Source: DATAPE01 sp034667525 (GTDB taxonomy: Bacteria > Actinomycetota > CADDZG01 > WHSQ01). From it: a stretch of 64,000 nt of DNA. Position 1 is the stretch's first letter. Each line of letters opens with the position of its first letter. Positions 17,775 to 26,600 of this stretch are shown piece by piece. The translations under genes and the position numbers were made by a program. The stretch is taken from assembly GCA_034667525.1 (NCBI GenBank), contig JAXDJO010000015.1:85583-149582 (forward strand), in the 5' to 3' direction. The notes below the pieces were generated by a model. That model was not told the origin of the DNA. It made no database searches and was given only the letters and a program-made list of their open reading frames with translations.

Positions 17775-18541
17775 GGGAGGCCCCGCAACTCTCGAAGCTT
17801 GGAGGCAGGATCGGGAGCGCGCACGAGGGCCTCTCCTACAAGAACGGCGTCGGCCCCCAGCTCCTCCAGAGCCTCCACGTCGGCGCGGGTGGAAACCCCC
17901 GACATGGCGACAAGCGTCGTCCCCTCCTCCAGCAGGGGAGCCAGCTTGGCGGATCCGTTGGGATCCACCTCGAAGCTCTCCAGATCGCGATGGTTCACCG
18001 CGATCAGCTCCGCCCCCGCAGCCCGCGCTCGCGCGAGATCGACTTCATCGAAGACCTCGACCAGCGGGTCCATGCCCAGAGCGCGGCACGAGTCGATCAG
18101 TTGTCTCAGATCGTCACCAAGCAAGCGCACGATCAACAGGACGGCATCCGCCCCCACTGCCCGCGATTCCAGTATCTGGATCTCATCCAGGATGAAGTCC
18201 TTGCGCAGGATCGGCAGACCTGCCTGTCGGGCAGCACCGAGATCGTCCAACGACCCGTCAAAGTCTGCACGCTCCGTAAGCACGGAGATCGCGGCCGCGC
18301 CGCCTGCTGCGTATGCGCGTGCGATGCCCCCCGCGTCCAGACCGGGCGCAAGCGCTCCTCGGCTGGGGGTAGCCCGCTTGATCTCGGCGATCACGGCGAT
18401 GCCCTCGTGGGTCAACGAGGCCCGGAAGGCGCGAGGAGGTTCGGCCTCGGCAGCTGCCGTTTCCAGATCCTTGCGGCCGGCGGCACGAAGATCCCGGAGG
18501 CGAGCGCGAGAGGCGTCGAGCAGACGCGGCAAGTAAGACAT
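17771..18541 (-). CDS. trpC: Indole-3-glycerol phosphate synthase
   Basis: The 256-aa barrel enzyme has IAEIKRATPSRGALAPG, ISVLTERADFDGSLDDL, LRKDFILDEIQI and NHRDLESFEVD, covering the catalytic Lys and Glu residues of the family. It closes the indole ring from CdRP. It is monofunctional: no TrpF domain is fused, and no trpF gene is in the window. It is first of trpCBA, 32 nt after the M28-like lipoprotein gene. Confidence 0.96.
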   Translation of the reverse strand: MSYLPRLLDASRARLRDLRAAGRKDLETAAAEAEPPRAFRASLTHEGIAVIAEIKRATPSRGALAPGLDAGGIARAYAAGGAAAISVLTERADFDGSLDDLGAARQAGLPILRKDFILDEIQILESRAVGADAVLLIVRLLGDDLRQLIDSCRALGMDPLVEVFDEVDLARARAAGAELIAVNHRDLESFEVDPNGSAKLAPLLEEGTTLVAMSGVSTRADVEALEELGADAVLVGEALVRAPDPASKLRELRGLP

Positions 18542-18573
18542 CGACCTCCGACCCTAAGGTCCTGTTGACGGCC

Positions 18574-19407
18574 CTACTCGTGGCGCAAGTAGGAAAGCAG
18601 AACCGGCCCCAGCGTGGGGCCACCCTGGATCACGGTTTCGCGGAATCCCGCGCTGGCGAAGACGTCGCGGCTCAGCGTTCCGGATGCTGCGAGGTGGATA
18701 TGAAGATCCTCCGCCGCCCTGCGGAGGGACGCCGCAGCAGGGCCCGCGGCGGAGATAGGCCCGGTGGTGTTCGCGACGTCTGCGAGGCGGATGATCTGAG
18801 GCCTGCTGCTCTGCTGCTTTAGCAGCTCGATCAGGCTGCGAGAGCCCACCTGGCCCCCATCCACGTTGACATGCTCGGCGCCCAGCGCGGCGAACTCTAC
18901 CGAGTGCAGCGGCTCCATCACCCGCAGGGCGCGCGCCACCTCGAGGAAAGTGCCGATCGCGGCACCATCGCTGGGGACCGCGGGCGCAGTGTCGTAGTTC
19001 ACGACGATGACGGTCGAGGAGGTCCCGGAGGGCGCTAGGGCGATCACGTTGGTCGAGTGCAGGAGGTTCCCTACGGGAACCGGGTCCAACTTGACGAGAT
19101 AACCGGCCTGCTCGAGCCGGGCGAGCAGGTAAGAGCCGGCCACCAGCTCTCCCTGCGAGCCTGCGGGCCGGCTCGGGTCGTTCCTGTCGAACCACTGGGC
19201 GTGACGCTGAACGACAGCAGGCTGCACCCTCGGTGGGCCGGTAGTGGGTGGCCTTCCTTTCGTTACGGTTCCCGCCGCACATCCGGTCAAGAGCAGCATC
19301 GCCACGGTCAAACCGAACCGTTTCGCCCGCTTACCTAACGGGACGCGGGGTGTGTTTCGCTCCGCCGCCGCCGGATCCGGGAGCGGGCCTCTAAGATGTC
19401 CGACCAT
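18574..19407 (-). CDS. Lipoprotein with degenerate M28 aminopeptidase-like domain
   Basis: A 277-aa protein with a lipoprotein signal (KRFGLTVAMLLLTGC) and a domain that follows the M28 Zn-peptidase layout: GSYLLARLEQAGY, STNVIALAPSG, VIVVNYDTAP, DGAAIGTFLEVARAL, HSVEFAALGAE. M28 enzymes have H-x-D (here N-Y-D), a DD-N motif (here PSDGAA) and EE (here EH), so at least three zinc-site residues look lost. It is probably an inactive, surface-anchored binding or scaffold protein. The start is uncertain: ATG 19407 overlaps the divergent PRC-barrel start, and no ribosome-binding site is visible. It may be cotranscribed with trpCBA (32-nt gap). Alignment was by eye. Confidence 0.7.
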   Translation of the reverse strand: MVGHLRGPLPDPAAAERNTPRVPLGKRAKRFGLTVAMLLLTGCAAGTVTKGRPPTTGPPRVQPAVVQRHAQWFDRNDPSRPAGSQGELVAGSYLLARLEQAGYLVKLDPVPVGNLLHSTNVIALAPSGTSSTVIVVNYDTAPAVPSDGAAIGTFLEVARALRVMEPLHSVEFAALGAEHVNVDGGQVGSRSLIELLKQQSSRPQIIRLADVANTTGPISAAGPAAASLRRAAEDLHIHLAASGTLSRDVFASAGFRETVIQGGPTLGPVLLSYLRHE

Positions 19408-19672
19408 GACCGACGCTGGGCGCCCCATCGCATGGATGGCACTGGATAAGGGAACCCCTGTGTACAGCTCTGATGGTGAGGAGATCGGTAAGGTCGCAAC
19501 CGTCGTGGCGGACGTGCAGAAGGACATCTTCTCGGGCATCTCGTTCAAGCATGGGCTCCTCGGCACCGAGCATTTCGTTCCGGCAGACGCCATCGGAGAA
19601 CTGACCGATCAAGCCGTTCACCTGAACCTATCCGCCGACCAAGCGCAGGAGCTTCAACACCACAGCGGCTGA
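19406..19672 (+). CDS. PRC-barrel domain protein
   Basis: An 88-aa protein: the segment KGTPVYSSDGEEIGKVATVVAD is the characteristic first strand pair of PRC-barrel domains, which occur in photosynthetic reaction centre H subunits, RimM and many small actinobacterial proteins. No partner domain is present. The ATG lies 8 nt after TAAGAT (19392-19397), suggesting leaderless translation. Its start codon overlaps the divergent lipoprotein start by 2 bp. The function is not known. Confidence 0.8.
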   Translation: MTDAGRPIAWMALDKGTPVYSSDGEEIGKVATVVADVQKDIFSGISFKHGLLGTEHFVPADAIGELTDQAVHLNLSADQAQELQHHSG

Positions 19673-19692
19673 GCCGCAGGCTCGGGACGGGG

Positions 19693-20835
19693 CTAGGGTT
19701 CGAGATCGTAGGTGAAGGGATCGGTCAAGAACTCCACCCCACCTTCCGTAACGAGCACCGTGTCCTCCAGACGCACTCCCCCGACGCCACCGAAGTAGAG
19801 ACCCGGCTCCACCGCAACGACGTCACCCTCCTGAAGCTCATCCGAGCGTCTCCCCAGCGAAGGCCTCTCGTGCACCTGCAGCCCGACGCCGTGGCCTAGC
19901 GAATGCCAGAAACCTTCCTCTAACGGCCCGTCGCCGTCGTGATGCTCCCGCGTGGGGAACCCGTTCTCGTGGAAATAGTCGGAGACTTTCCGGTGAGCCG
20001 AGTCGGAACCGGGTTTGATGTTCTCGTAGGCGATGTCTAGCGCCTCGCGGCAACGCGTGTGCAGGTCTTTGAGCTTCTCGGAGGGCGTGCCGGGAACGAA
20101 CGTCCGTGTCATGTCCGAATAGACACCTGTCTTTCGATCCCTGGGAAAGCAGTCGATGATGCACGATTGGTCGGGGAGGATCGGTCCGGTGCCCATCTCG
20201 TGCCCCTTCAAGCAGGCATCGCCGGAGTGGATGATGATGTCTTCGGATTCGGCTCCCTGGGCGAGCAGCTCGGCCACCATCGCCTGCCGGACCCACTCTG
20301 CTGTCAAGATCTCACCTTCGAAGCGAAGCTGGCCTGTCGCCGTTGGTTCTGCTTCCCGGAGCATGCGGGCCGCTGCGAGCATCGCGTTCTCCGCAGCCCG
20401 CTGAGCGCGTTCGATGCCTTCCAACTCCCAGGGAGACTTGTGCCTCCTTCGGGCGATCCACGCCTCCGGGTCTACGGTGACGGTGACACCATGCTCGCGG
20501 AGATGATCGGCGGTTAGGACCCTGAACGTTGGCGGAACGACGACCTCGGATACGCCTAACCTGCGTACGGCCCGCAGTGCCGTCTCTGCACCGAAGAGAG
20601 TTTGCGGGAAGGAGGGATCCTTGACCAACTCTTCGATGCCGAGGTCGAACATGTTCCAAAACTCATCGACGACGTCCTCCCGCGCTTCGAAGATGCTCGC
20701 TTCGAGCGAGCTACCCACCACGATCCGGCGCCCGTCATGATCGATAAAGACGAGGGGGTCCATCACTGGCTCGCCGATCTCGTGCCGCATCTCTGGGCTC
20801 CGGATCGCGTCGTCGTGCAGCAGGAGGGTCCTCAT
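19693..20835 (-). CDS. M24-family metallopeptidase (Xaa-Pro aminopeptidase-like)
   Basis: The 380-aa protein has a creatinase-type N-terminal domain and a pita-bread catalytic domain with all five metal ligands: Asp in CIIDCFP, Asp in YSDMTRTF, His in SLGHGVGL, Glu in VEPGLY and Glu in VRLEDT. It should remove N-terminal residues next to proline, with two divalent metals. The ATG lies 9 nt after TAGGAT (20850 to 20845), another leaderless-type start. It converges on the PRC-barrel gene, 20 bp away. Substrate preference (PepP or PepQ) is not resolved. Confidence 0.9.
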   Translation of the reverse strand: MRTLLLHDDAIRSPEMRHEIGEPVMDPLVFIDHDGRRIVVGSSLEASIFEAREDVVDEFWNMFDLGIEELVKDPSFPQTLFGAETALRAVRRLGVSEVVVPPTFRVLTADHLREHGVTVTVDPEAWIARRRHKSPWELEGIERAQRAAENAMLAAARMLREAEPTATGQLRFEGEILTAEWVRQAMVAELLAQGAESEDIIIHSGDACLKGHEMGTGPILPDQSCIIDCFPRDRKTGVYSDMTRTFVPGTPSEKLKDLHTRCREALDIAYENIKPGSDSAHRKVSDYFHENGFPTREHHDGDGPLEEGFWHSLGHGVGLQVHERPSLGRRSDELQEGDVVAVEPGLYFGGVGGVRLEDTVLVTEGGVEFLTDPFTYDLEP

Positions 20836-20912
20836 CGAGGCCGCATCCTAGCGGCGGGTTCTCCGCGCTTGATCTCCTGTAGGAAGCTCTTCGAAGAGTC
20901 CAGGTTCTGAAC

Positions 20913-21464
20913 GTGTGGAACCATCTCGATCTGGAATCGGACATACAAACCGAGCGCCTGCTTCTGACCCCACTGCAGGTGGATCACGCCGATCTGCTCT
21001 TTCCCCTCCTCAAGGACGAAGGGCTGCACCGGTTCATCGGAGGAGCACCGCTGACGCTGGAAGAACTACGTGCCCGCTACGAGGTCCTCGCTCGGAGACT
21101 CTCCGCGGACGGAAAGGAGCTATGGCTCAATTGGATCGTGCGCAGGCGCGCCGATGATGCCGCGGTTGGCACGATGCAGGCCACGGTGTCCGGCTCCCGC
21201 GCCGAGCTGGCCTGGGTGATGGGGCAACCATGGCAGGGCCGCGGGTATGCGAGCGAAGCCGCGAGATCGATCATCGAGTGGCTCGCCGGGTACGCGCTCG
21301 TTGACGAGGTTCGAGCCCACATCCATCCAGAGCATGCTGCTTCCGAACGCGTTGCTCGCGCCGTCGGTTTCGCCCCCACAGATGTCTTCGCGGAAGGAGA
21401 ACGGATCTGGCGCCTGGGGATCGACGAGGGTCGAGCTCAGCCCTCTACCAGAGGCGGCTCGTAG
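20913..21464 (+). CDS. GNAT-family N-acetyltransferase (RimJ/RimL-like)
   Basis: The 183-aa protein opens with the RimJ/RimL-type strand (DIQTERLLLTPLQ) and has the acetyl-CoA pyrophosphate loop in QPWQGRGYASEAARSIIEWL, then VRAHIHPEHAASERVARAVGF. It transfers acetyl from acetyl-CoA to an amine, perhaps a protein N-terminus. The start is GTG 20913. Its 3' end overlaps the convergent hisA gene by 28 nt. Confidence 0.88.
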   Translation: MWNHLDLESDIQTERLLLTPLQVDHADLLFPLLKDEGLHRFIGGAPLTLEELRARYEVLARRLSADGKELWLNWIVRRRADDAAVGTMQATVSGSRAELAWVMGQPWQGRGYASEAARSIIEWLAGYALVDEVRAHIHPEHAASERVARAVGFAPTDVFAEGERIWRLGIDEGRAQPSTRGGS

Positions 21465-22195
21465 AACTCGGAGGCGGCCCCGTCCGCAGCATGGATAGCC
21501 TCACCGAGATGGAACTTGTGATCGTAGAGAGCCCGGCCCACGATCGCACCTGCCACACCGTCGCGGCGCATCCTCGCCACTGCACGTAGCTCATCGAGCG
21601 AACTGATGCCGCCTGCGGCTACCACCGGCAGCCGAGTGAGCGCGGTAACCCGTGCCAGACCTTCGAGATCGGGCCCCTTCATCGTGCCGTCGCGCGACAC
21701 GTCGGTGTAGACAAACCTCGAAGCTCCCGCGTCTTCGAACGCGGCAACCACGTCGGTCACCGCCGCCCCCGTCCCGACCTTCCACTGGTCGCCTTCGAGG
21801 TGTCCCCCCGTGACGTCGAGAGACACTGCGATCCTCTCCCCGTACCGCTTGCAGATCTCGGCTACTTCGACGTCATCGTTCAAGGCCGCGGCCGTTAGAA
21901 GGACACGCGTCGCTCGGGCGGCCAGCAACTCCTCGACGTGTTCCCGATTCGTGACGCCTCCACCGGCTTGCACGGGCCGCGGCACGCGTCTGACCACCTC
22001 CAGAACCAGTTCCCGGTTGGCGGGGATGCCCGTCCTGGCACCATCCAGATCCACCACGTGTAGCCAGCGGGCGCCCGCAGAACAGAAGCCGATCGCGACC
22101 TCCACCGGATCGTCCGAGTAGACCGAGTCGGAGCCGAAGCGGCCCTGCAGAACCCGAACGCACCTGCCTCCTGAGATATCAACAGAAGGAAGCAC
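21437..22195 (-). CDS. hisA: HisA-type phosphoribosyl isomerase (possibly PriA-like)
   Basis: A 252-aa half-barrel-duplicated enzyme: PSVDISGG (catalytic Asp), LHVVDLDGA, SLDVTGG (second Asp), TDVSRDGTMKGPD (catalytic Asp loop), AAGGISS and IVGRALY. It should isomerise ProFAR in histidine synthesis. In many actinobacteria the same protein (PriA) also does the TrpF step, and no trpF is seen here. The first phosphate site is unusual: the GGGIR segment reads GGGVTN and the GT of VxxGTAA reads TA. Start GTG 22195 follows AGAAGGAAG-type sequence on the far side and fits the family N-terminus; a much longer frame upstream lies in the hisD-like gene. It is 32 nt after that gene. Confidence 0.82.
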   Translation of the reverse strand: MLPSVDISGGRCVRVLQGRFGSDSVYSDDPVEVAIGFCSAGARWLHVVDLDGARTGIPANRELVLEVVRRVPRPVQAGGGVTNREHVEELLAARATRVLLTAAALNDDVEVAEICKRYGERIAVSLDVTGGHLEGDQWKVGTGAAVTDVVAAFEDAGASRFVYTDVSRDGTMKGPDLEGLARVTALTRLPVVAAGGISSLDELRAVARMRRDGVAGAIVGRALYDHKFHLGEAIHAADGAASEFYEPPLVEG

Positions 22196-22227
22196 GGTGA
22201 ATCCTTCGCTCCCCCCGCGTGCTTCGC

Positions 22228-23499
22228 TCACGATCGCCGAAGATCCACACCGAGCGCGCCGGTCTCGGATCCTTCCGCCTCCGCAAGGGCACGCAGGTGC
22301 GAAGCCTCCGTGGGAAGCGAGGGTTCCGCTCCAGTGACCGGGATCGTCTTGATGAAGTCGCGCGGGGACACCGCAGACTCCCACCGAGCTCTGCCGCTCG
22401 ACGGCAGGAGTCCGCCGGTACCGAAGATGGGGGCCGCAGCCGCCGGCGAGTCGCCGAGGAGGACCGAGCCGGCATTGCGCACGCGCGGCAACGTCGTCTC
22501 CGCGTCGGCTATCGAAAGCATCAGGCACTCGGGGGCGAAAGCGTTCGCTAGCTCGAACGCTTGATCCAGATCTCGCACGAGGATGCCGCGGCCCCCTTCC
22601 ACCAGTGCGTTCTCCACGTCTCCCGAGGGATCGTGCGCAGAGACCTCCATATCCAGCGCCGCAACCACTGCTTGAAGCAGCTCCGGTGACGCCGTCACGA
22701 GCACATGCGAGCCCTGCGCTCCTCGGGCCGCATGGGCGGCGAGGTCTTCCGCAAGCGTCTGGGGAGACGAGGTCTCGTCTGCAACGATGACGAGCTCCGG
22801 GGGGCCGGGCTCGGTGCCGGTTCCCACCCAGCCGCGCACCAACCTCAGCGCGTGCGCCACCTCCGGGCCGCCACTCGCGATCACTTTGTCCACCGGCCGA
22901 ACCGTTTCCGTGCCGTAGGCCATCGCCGCAACGGCTGGAACGCCGCCGACGCGATACACCTCGTCGACCCCGCAGATGGAACATGCAGCGAGGACGGGAT
23001 CCGCGATCTCGCCCGAGCCGGTGGGGGCCGAGCAGACCGCTATCCCGTCGACCCCGGCAACCCGAGCCGCTTGGATGTTCCCGATCAGGCCCGAGAGGCG
23101 GCCGGGGATATCCGGCGGTACGTGGATCCCAACCCGGCGTAACGGGCGCACCAATTCCCCTGCCGTCTCGCCTGCACCGCGCTCGAGCCACCCGAGGAGG
23201 GGGCTCTGTTGGTACGACCGTCGATACCCGGCCGCGAGAGCATCGAACGCATCCGCGAGACCTGACGGTGTTTGCGAGCGCGCCGCTGCGATGGCTTCGG
23301 GCTCGACCCGCAACCGATCCGGAGCCAACCGGACGCCATCGAGCCTGCTCGTCCACTCGAGCACGGCGATATCGCCGCGCAGGCGGACATCTTGCACGGT
23401 CTCCTTGACCCCCGCCTCCATGGTGGGCCGCTGACGACGCGTCGGTCGTTCGATGCGAAACGGAACACGCTCCTCACGCGCGTCGGACAGTTCGAGCAT
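22228..23499 (-). CDS. HisD-like protein lacking zinc and catalytic residues
   Basis: The 423-aa protein is collinear with histidinol dehydrogenase over its length: VRLRGDIAVLEWTSRLDG, VAGVDGIAVCSAPTGSG, ICGVDEVYRVGG, AMAYGTETV, NAFAPECLML, NAGSVLLGD. Key sites differ by eye from E. coli HisD: QAEH (zinc ligands Gln259 and His262) reads HAAR, PEH (catalytic Glu-His) reads PEC, the GDY-Asp360 region reads API, the His419 segment lacks His, and the GPGN and AGPSE loops read SGGP and PGPPE. It is therefore probably not an active histidinol dehydrogenase. A TAGTGT box ends 6 nt before the ATG (leaderless type). hisA follows 32 nt later. Confidence 0.78.
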   Translation of the reverse strand: MLELSDAREERVPFRIERPTRRQRPTMEAGVKETVQDVRLRGDIAVLEWTSRLDGVRLAPDRLRVEPEAIAAARSQTPSGLADAFDALAAGYRRSYQQSPLLGWLERGAGETAGELVRPLRRVGIHVPPDIPGRLSGLIGNIQAARVAGVDGIAVCSAPTGSGEIADPVLAACSICGVDEVYRVGGVPAVAAMAYGTETVRPVDKVIASGGPEVAHALRLVRGWVGTGTEPGPPELVIVADETSSPQTLAEDLAAHAARGAQGSHVLVTASPELLQAVVAALDMEVSAHDPSGDVENALVEGGRGILVRDLDQAFELANAFAPECLMLSIADAETTLPRVRNAGSVLLGDSPAAAAPIFGTGGLLPSSGRARWESAVSPRDFIKTIPVTGAEPSLPTEASHLRALAEAEGSETGALGVDLRRS

Positions 23500-23624
23500 G
23501 AACGCACACTAGATGCTTGCCGCCCGGCCCCGGGTAGGCGAGGAACACCTGGTTCTCCAGATGGGCCCTGGCGAGGCCACGAGCGATCCCATCGTTTTCA
23601 GCGCGACAGGAGCGCGCGATCCGG

Positions 23625-26600
23625 TTAGATCGTGATGACTGCGTTCGGTCCCAGAAGAGCTTTCAATTCGGCGTGGAGACCGTTGTGGGTATCGACGTAG
23701 AACTCGCTGCCCAAGCGGAAGACCGTCGTCTTTATGGTCGTCACCAGATGCAGAAACACCTGTGTCGTGCCGGGATGGCTGGCAAGAACCTCCTTCAGTC
23801 CCTGAACCGTGTTAGACGTGCACGAGCCTGCCGGCAGATTGATGACAAGCGGCCGCTCGTCACCCAGGTTCGGCTCGATCACCTCTTGGGCGACGACCTT
23901 CACCGAGTCGTCGCGCACGTCCCGATCCACTCGCCCTTTGAGTAACAGGATCGCATCGGGACGCAGGAGGTGCGCACTCTGTTCGTATGTCTTGGGAAAG
24001 ATCAAAGCTTCCACGATCGCCCCGGACATGTCTTCGATGTCGAGGAGAACCATCACCTCACCGCGTTTCGTCACTTTCTTGCGAACTTCGGCGACGAGGC
24101 CACCGATCGTGACGGCTTCGCCGGGCTTCTTTCCGCTGAGCGAGGCGATAGAAGAGTCGGTCATACGCGCGAGCAGGCCCTCGACACCGAGCAAGGGATG
24201 ATCGGAGACATAGAGACCCAGAACGTCTCGCTCCATCGCCAACAGGATCTCTCGGGGAAATTCGTCGAGAGCGATGGGACGACTGTGATCATCGTCGCTG
24301 TCGAACAACGAGTCCTGTCCGATCTCCAACTGCCTCCGGCTCCCTATAACGTCTCCGCAGATGGACTCCGCGCTCTCGAGCAAACCCTTCCGCGTGTGAC
24401 CCAGCGATTCGAAGGCGCCTGCCTTGATCAGTGATTCGATGGTTTTCTTGTTCAGGCACGTGAAGTCGACCTTCCGGCAGAAATCCGGGAAGGATTCGAA
24501 GGCTCCGTTCTGTGTCCTTGCCTCGACGATCTTTTCGACCACGCCTTCACCGACGTGGCGGACCGCAGAGAGCCCGAATCGGACCGATTCTCCGACCGGT
24601 GTGAAGTCGCGATCCGAGGAGTTGACGTCGGGGATCAGAACGGGGATCTTCATCTTGCGCGCCACGTGCAAGTAATAGGGCTTGGAATCCTTGTTGTCCT
24701 TCACGGAGGTCAGGAGCGCGGCGATGTACTCCACGGGGTAATGAGCCTTCAGCCATGCGGTTTGATAGGCGATCTGCGCGTAGCCCGCGGCGTGAGCGCG
24801 ATTGAAGGAATAGTCGGCGAACCGCTCGATCAACTCCCAGAGCTTGATCGCTTGAGCCTCCCCCACCCCAGCTTGCTGACAGCCGTCGATGAAACGAGGG
24901 CGCTCGGCGGCCATGATGTCGCGTTTCTTCTTCCCGATGGCCTTGCGCACCAGATCCGCCTCGCCCGGTGAGTAACCGGCGATCCGCTGCAGGGTTTGAA
25001 CGATCTGTTCCTGAAAGACCAGAACGCCAAAGGTTTCTTTCGTGACCTCTTCCAGAGCCGGGTGCAGGTACTCGACTTTGGAAGCGTCATGCATGCGCTC
25101 GACGTAGGTGGGGATCTGCTCCATCGGGCCGGGCCGGTACAGCGCGATCATCGCCATGACGTGCTCGAATCGGCTGGGCTGTAGTTGGACCAGGTAGCGG
25201 CGCATGCCTTCCGACTCCATCTGGAAAACCCCGTCGGTATCGCCCTGCTTCAGCATCTCGTAGACGGCGGGGTCGTCGAACGAGAGGTGGTCGACGTCGA
25301 CGTCCGCTCCGCGATTGGCTTTGATGTAGTCGCGGGTCAGCTCGATCACCGTTAGGTTGCGCAACCCAAGGAAGTCCATCTTCAGGAGCCCCAGCTCCTC
25401 GACCCCGCTCATGTCGAACTGCGAAACGACCTCTCCGTGATCGCCGCGCTTCAGGGGTATGTGCTCGACCAAGGGATCGCGGCCTATCACCACGCCAGCA
25501 GCATGGATGCCCGCCGACCGCTTCAGGTTCTCGATCTTGTGGGCGGTGTCGATGATCTCCTTTGCGGCGCCTCCGGCCGCGTAAGCCTCCTTTAGCTCGG
25601 CGGAGCTCTCCATCGCCCTCTCCAAACCAGAGTCGCGGCCCATCACCAACGCGGGGTACATCTTGGTGAGGCGGTCACCCTCGGCGTAGGGAAAACCCAG
25701 AACGCGCGCGGAGTCGCGTATCGCCTGCTTTCCCTTGATGGTGCCGTAGGTAACGATCTGGGCGACGTGGTCGCTGCCGTACTTCTCCTGGACATAGCGA
25801 ATGACTTCCCCGCGCCGCCGCTCATCGAAGTCGATATCGATATCGGGCATCTGCTTGCGCCCCGGATTCAAGAAGCGCTCGAACATCAGGTCGTAGCGCA
25901 TCGGGTCCAACTCGGTGATGCCGAGGGCATACGAAACCACCGAACCTGCGGCGCTGCCTCGACCCGGCCCCACGCGTATCCCGTGCTGTTTGGCCCAATT
26001 CACGAAGTCCTGGACCACCAGGAAATAGCCTGCGAAACCCATCTCGCCGATAACGCGCAGTTCGTACTCGGCGCGTTCACGTAGCTCGCGGGTGACGTCG
26101 TCGAACCGGCGGGAGATCCCCTCCCAGACAAGCTCGGTCAGGTAGCCGTCGAGCGTCTTTCCGGAGGGCACATCGAAGCGAGGGAGTAAGAGGTTGCCGA
26201 GCTCGATGGTCACGTCGCATCGATCGGCCACTTCGAGCGTGGTCTCACATGCTCCCGGCCAGCGCTGGAACTTGGCAGCCATCTCTTCTGGTGTCTTCAG
26301 ATAGAACTCGTCGGAGTCGAATTTGAAGCGGGTCGGATCGGACAGCTCGCTGCCGGTGTTGATGCACAGCAGCACCTCGTGAGCTCCTGCATCCGACTTG
26401 TGGGTGTAGTGGGAATCGTTCGTCGCGACCCATGGGATGCCCATCTCCCTTCCGATAGCGACGAGGTCGTCGTTCAACTTCGCCTGCACAGGGATGCCGT
26501 GTTCCTGCAGCTCGAGGTAGAAGCGGTCCCCGAATACCTCCCGGTACTCGGCAACCTTTCGGCGTGCTCCGGTGAGATCTCCCGAAACGATCAGCTTGGG

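Noticed and set aside
22196..23356. Upstream extension of the hisA frame
   Set aside because: It overlaps the hisD-like gene in another frame and is Arg/Gly-rich shadow sequence.
23500..23624. Possible small gene between dnaE and the hisD-like gene
   Set aside because: A short frame reads like protein (LARAHLENQVFLAYPG) but has no start, ribosome-binding site or stop context to support it.
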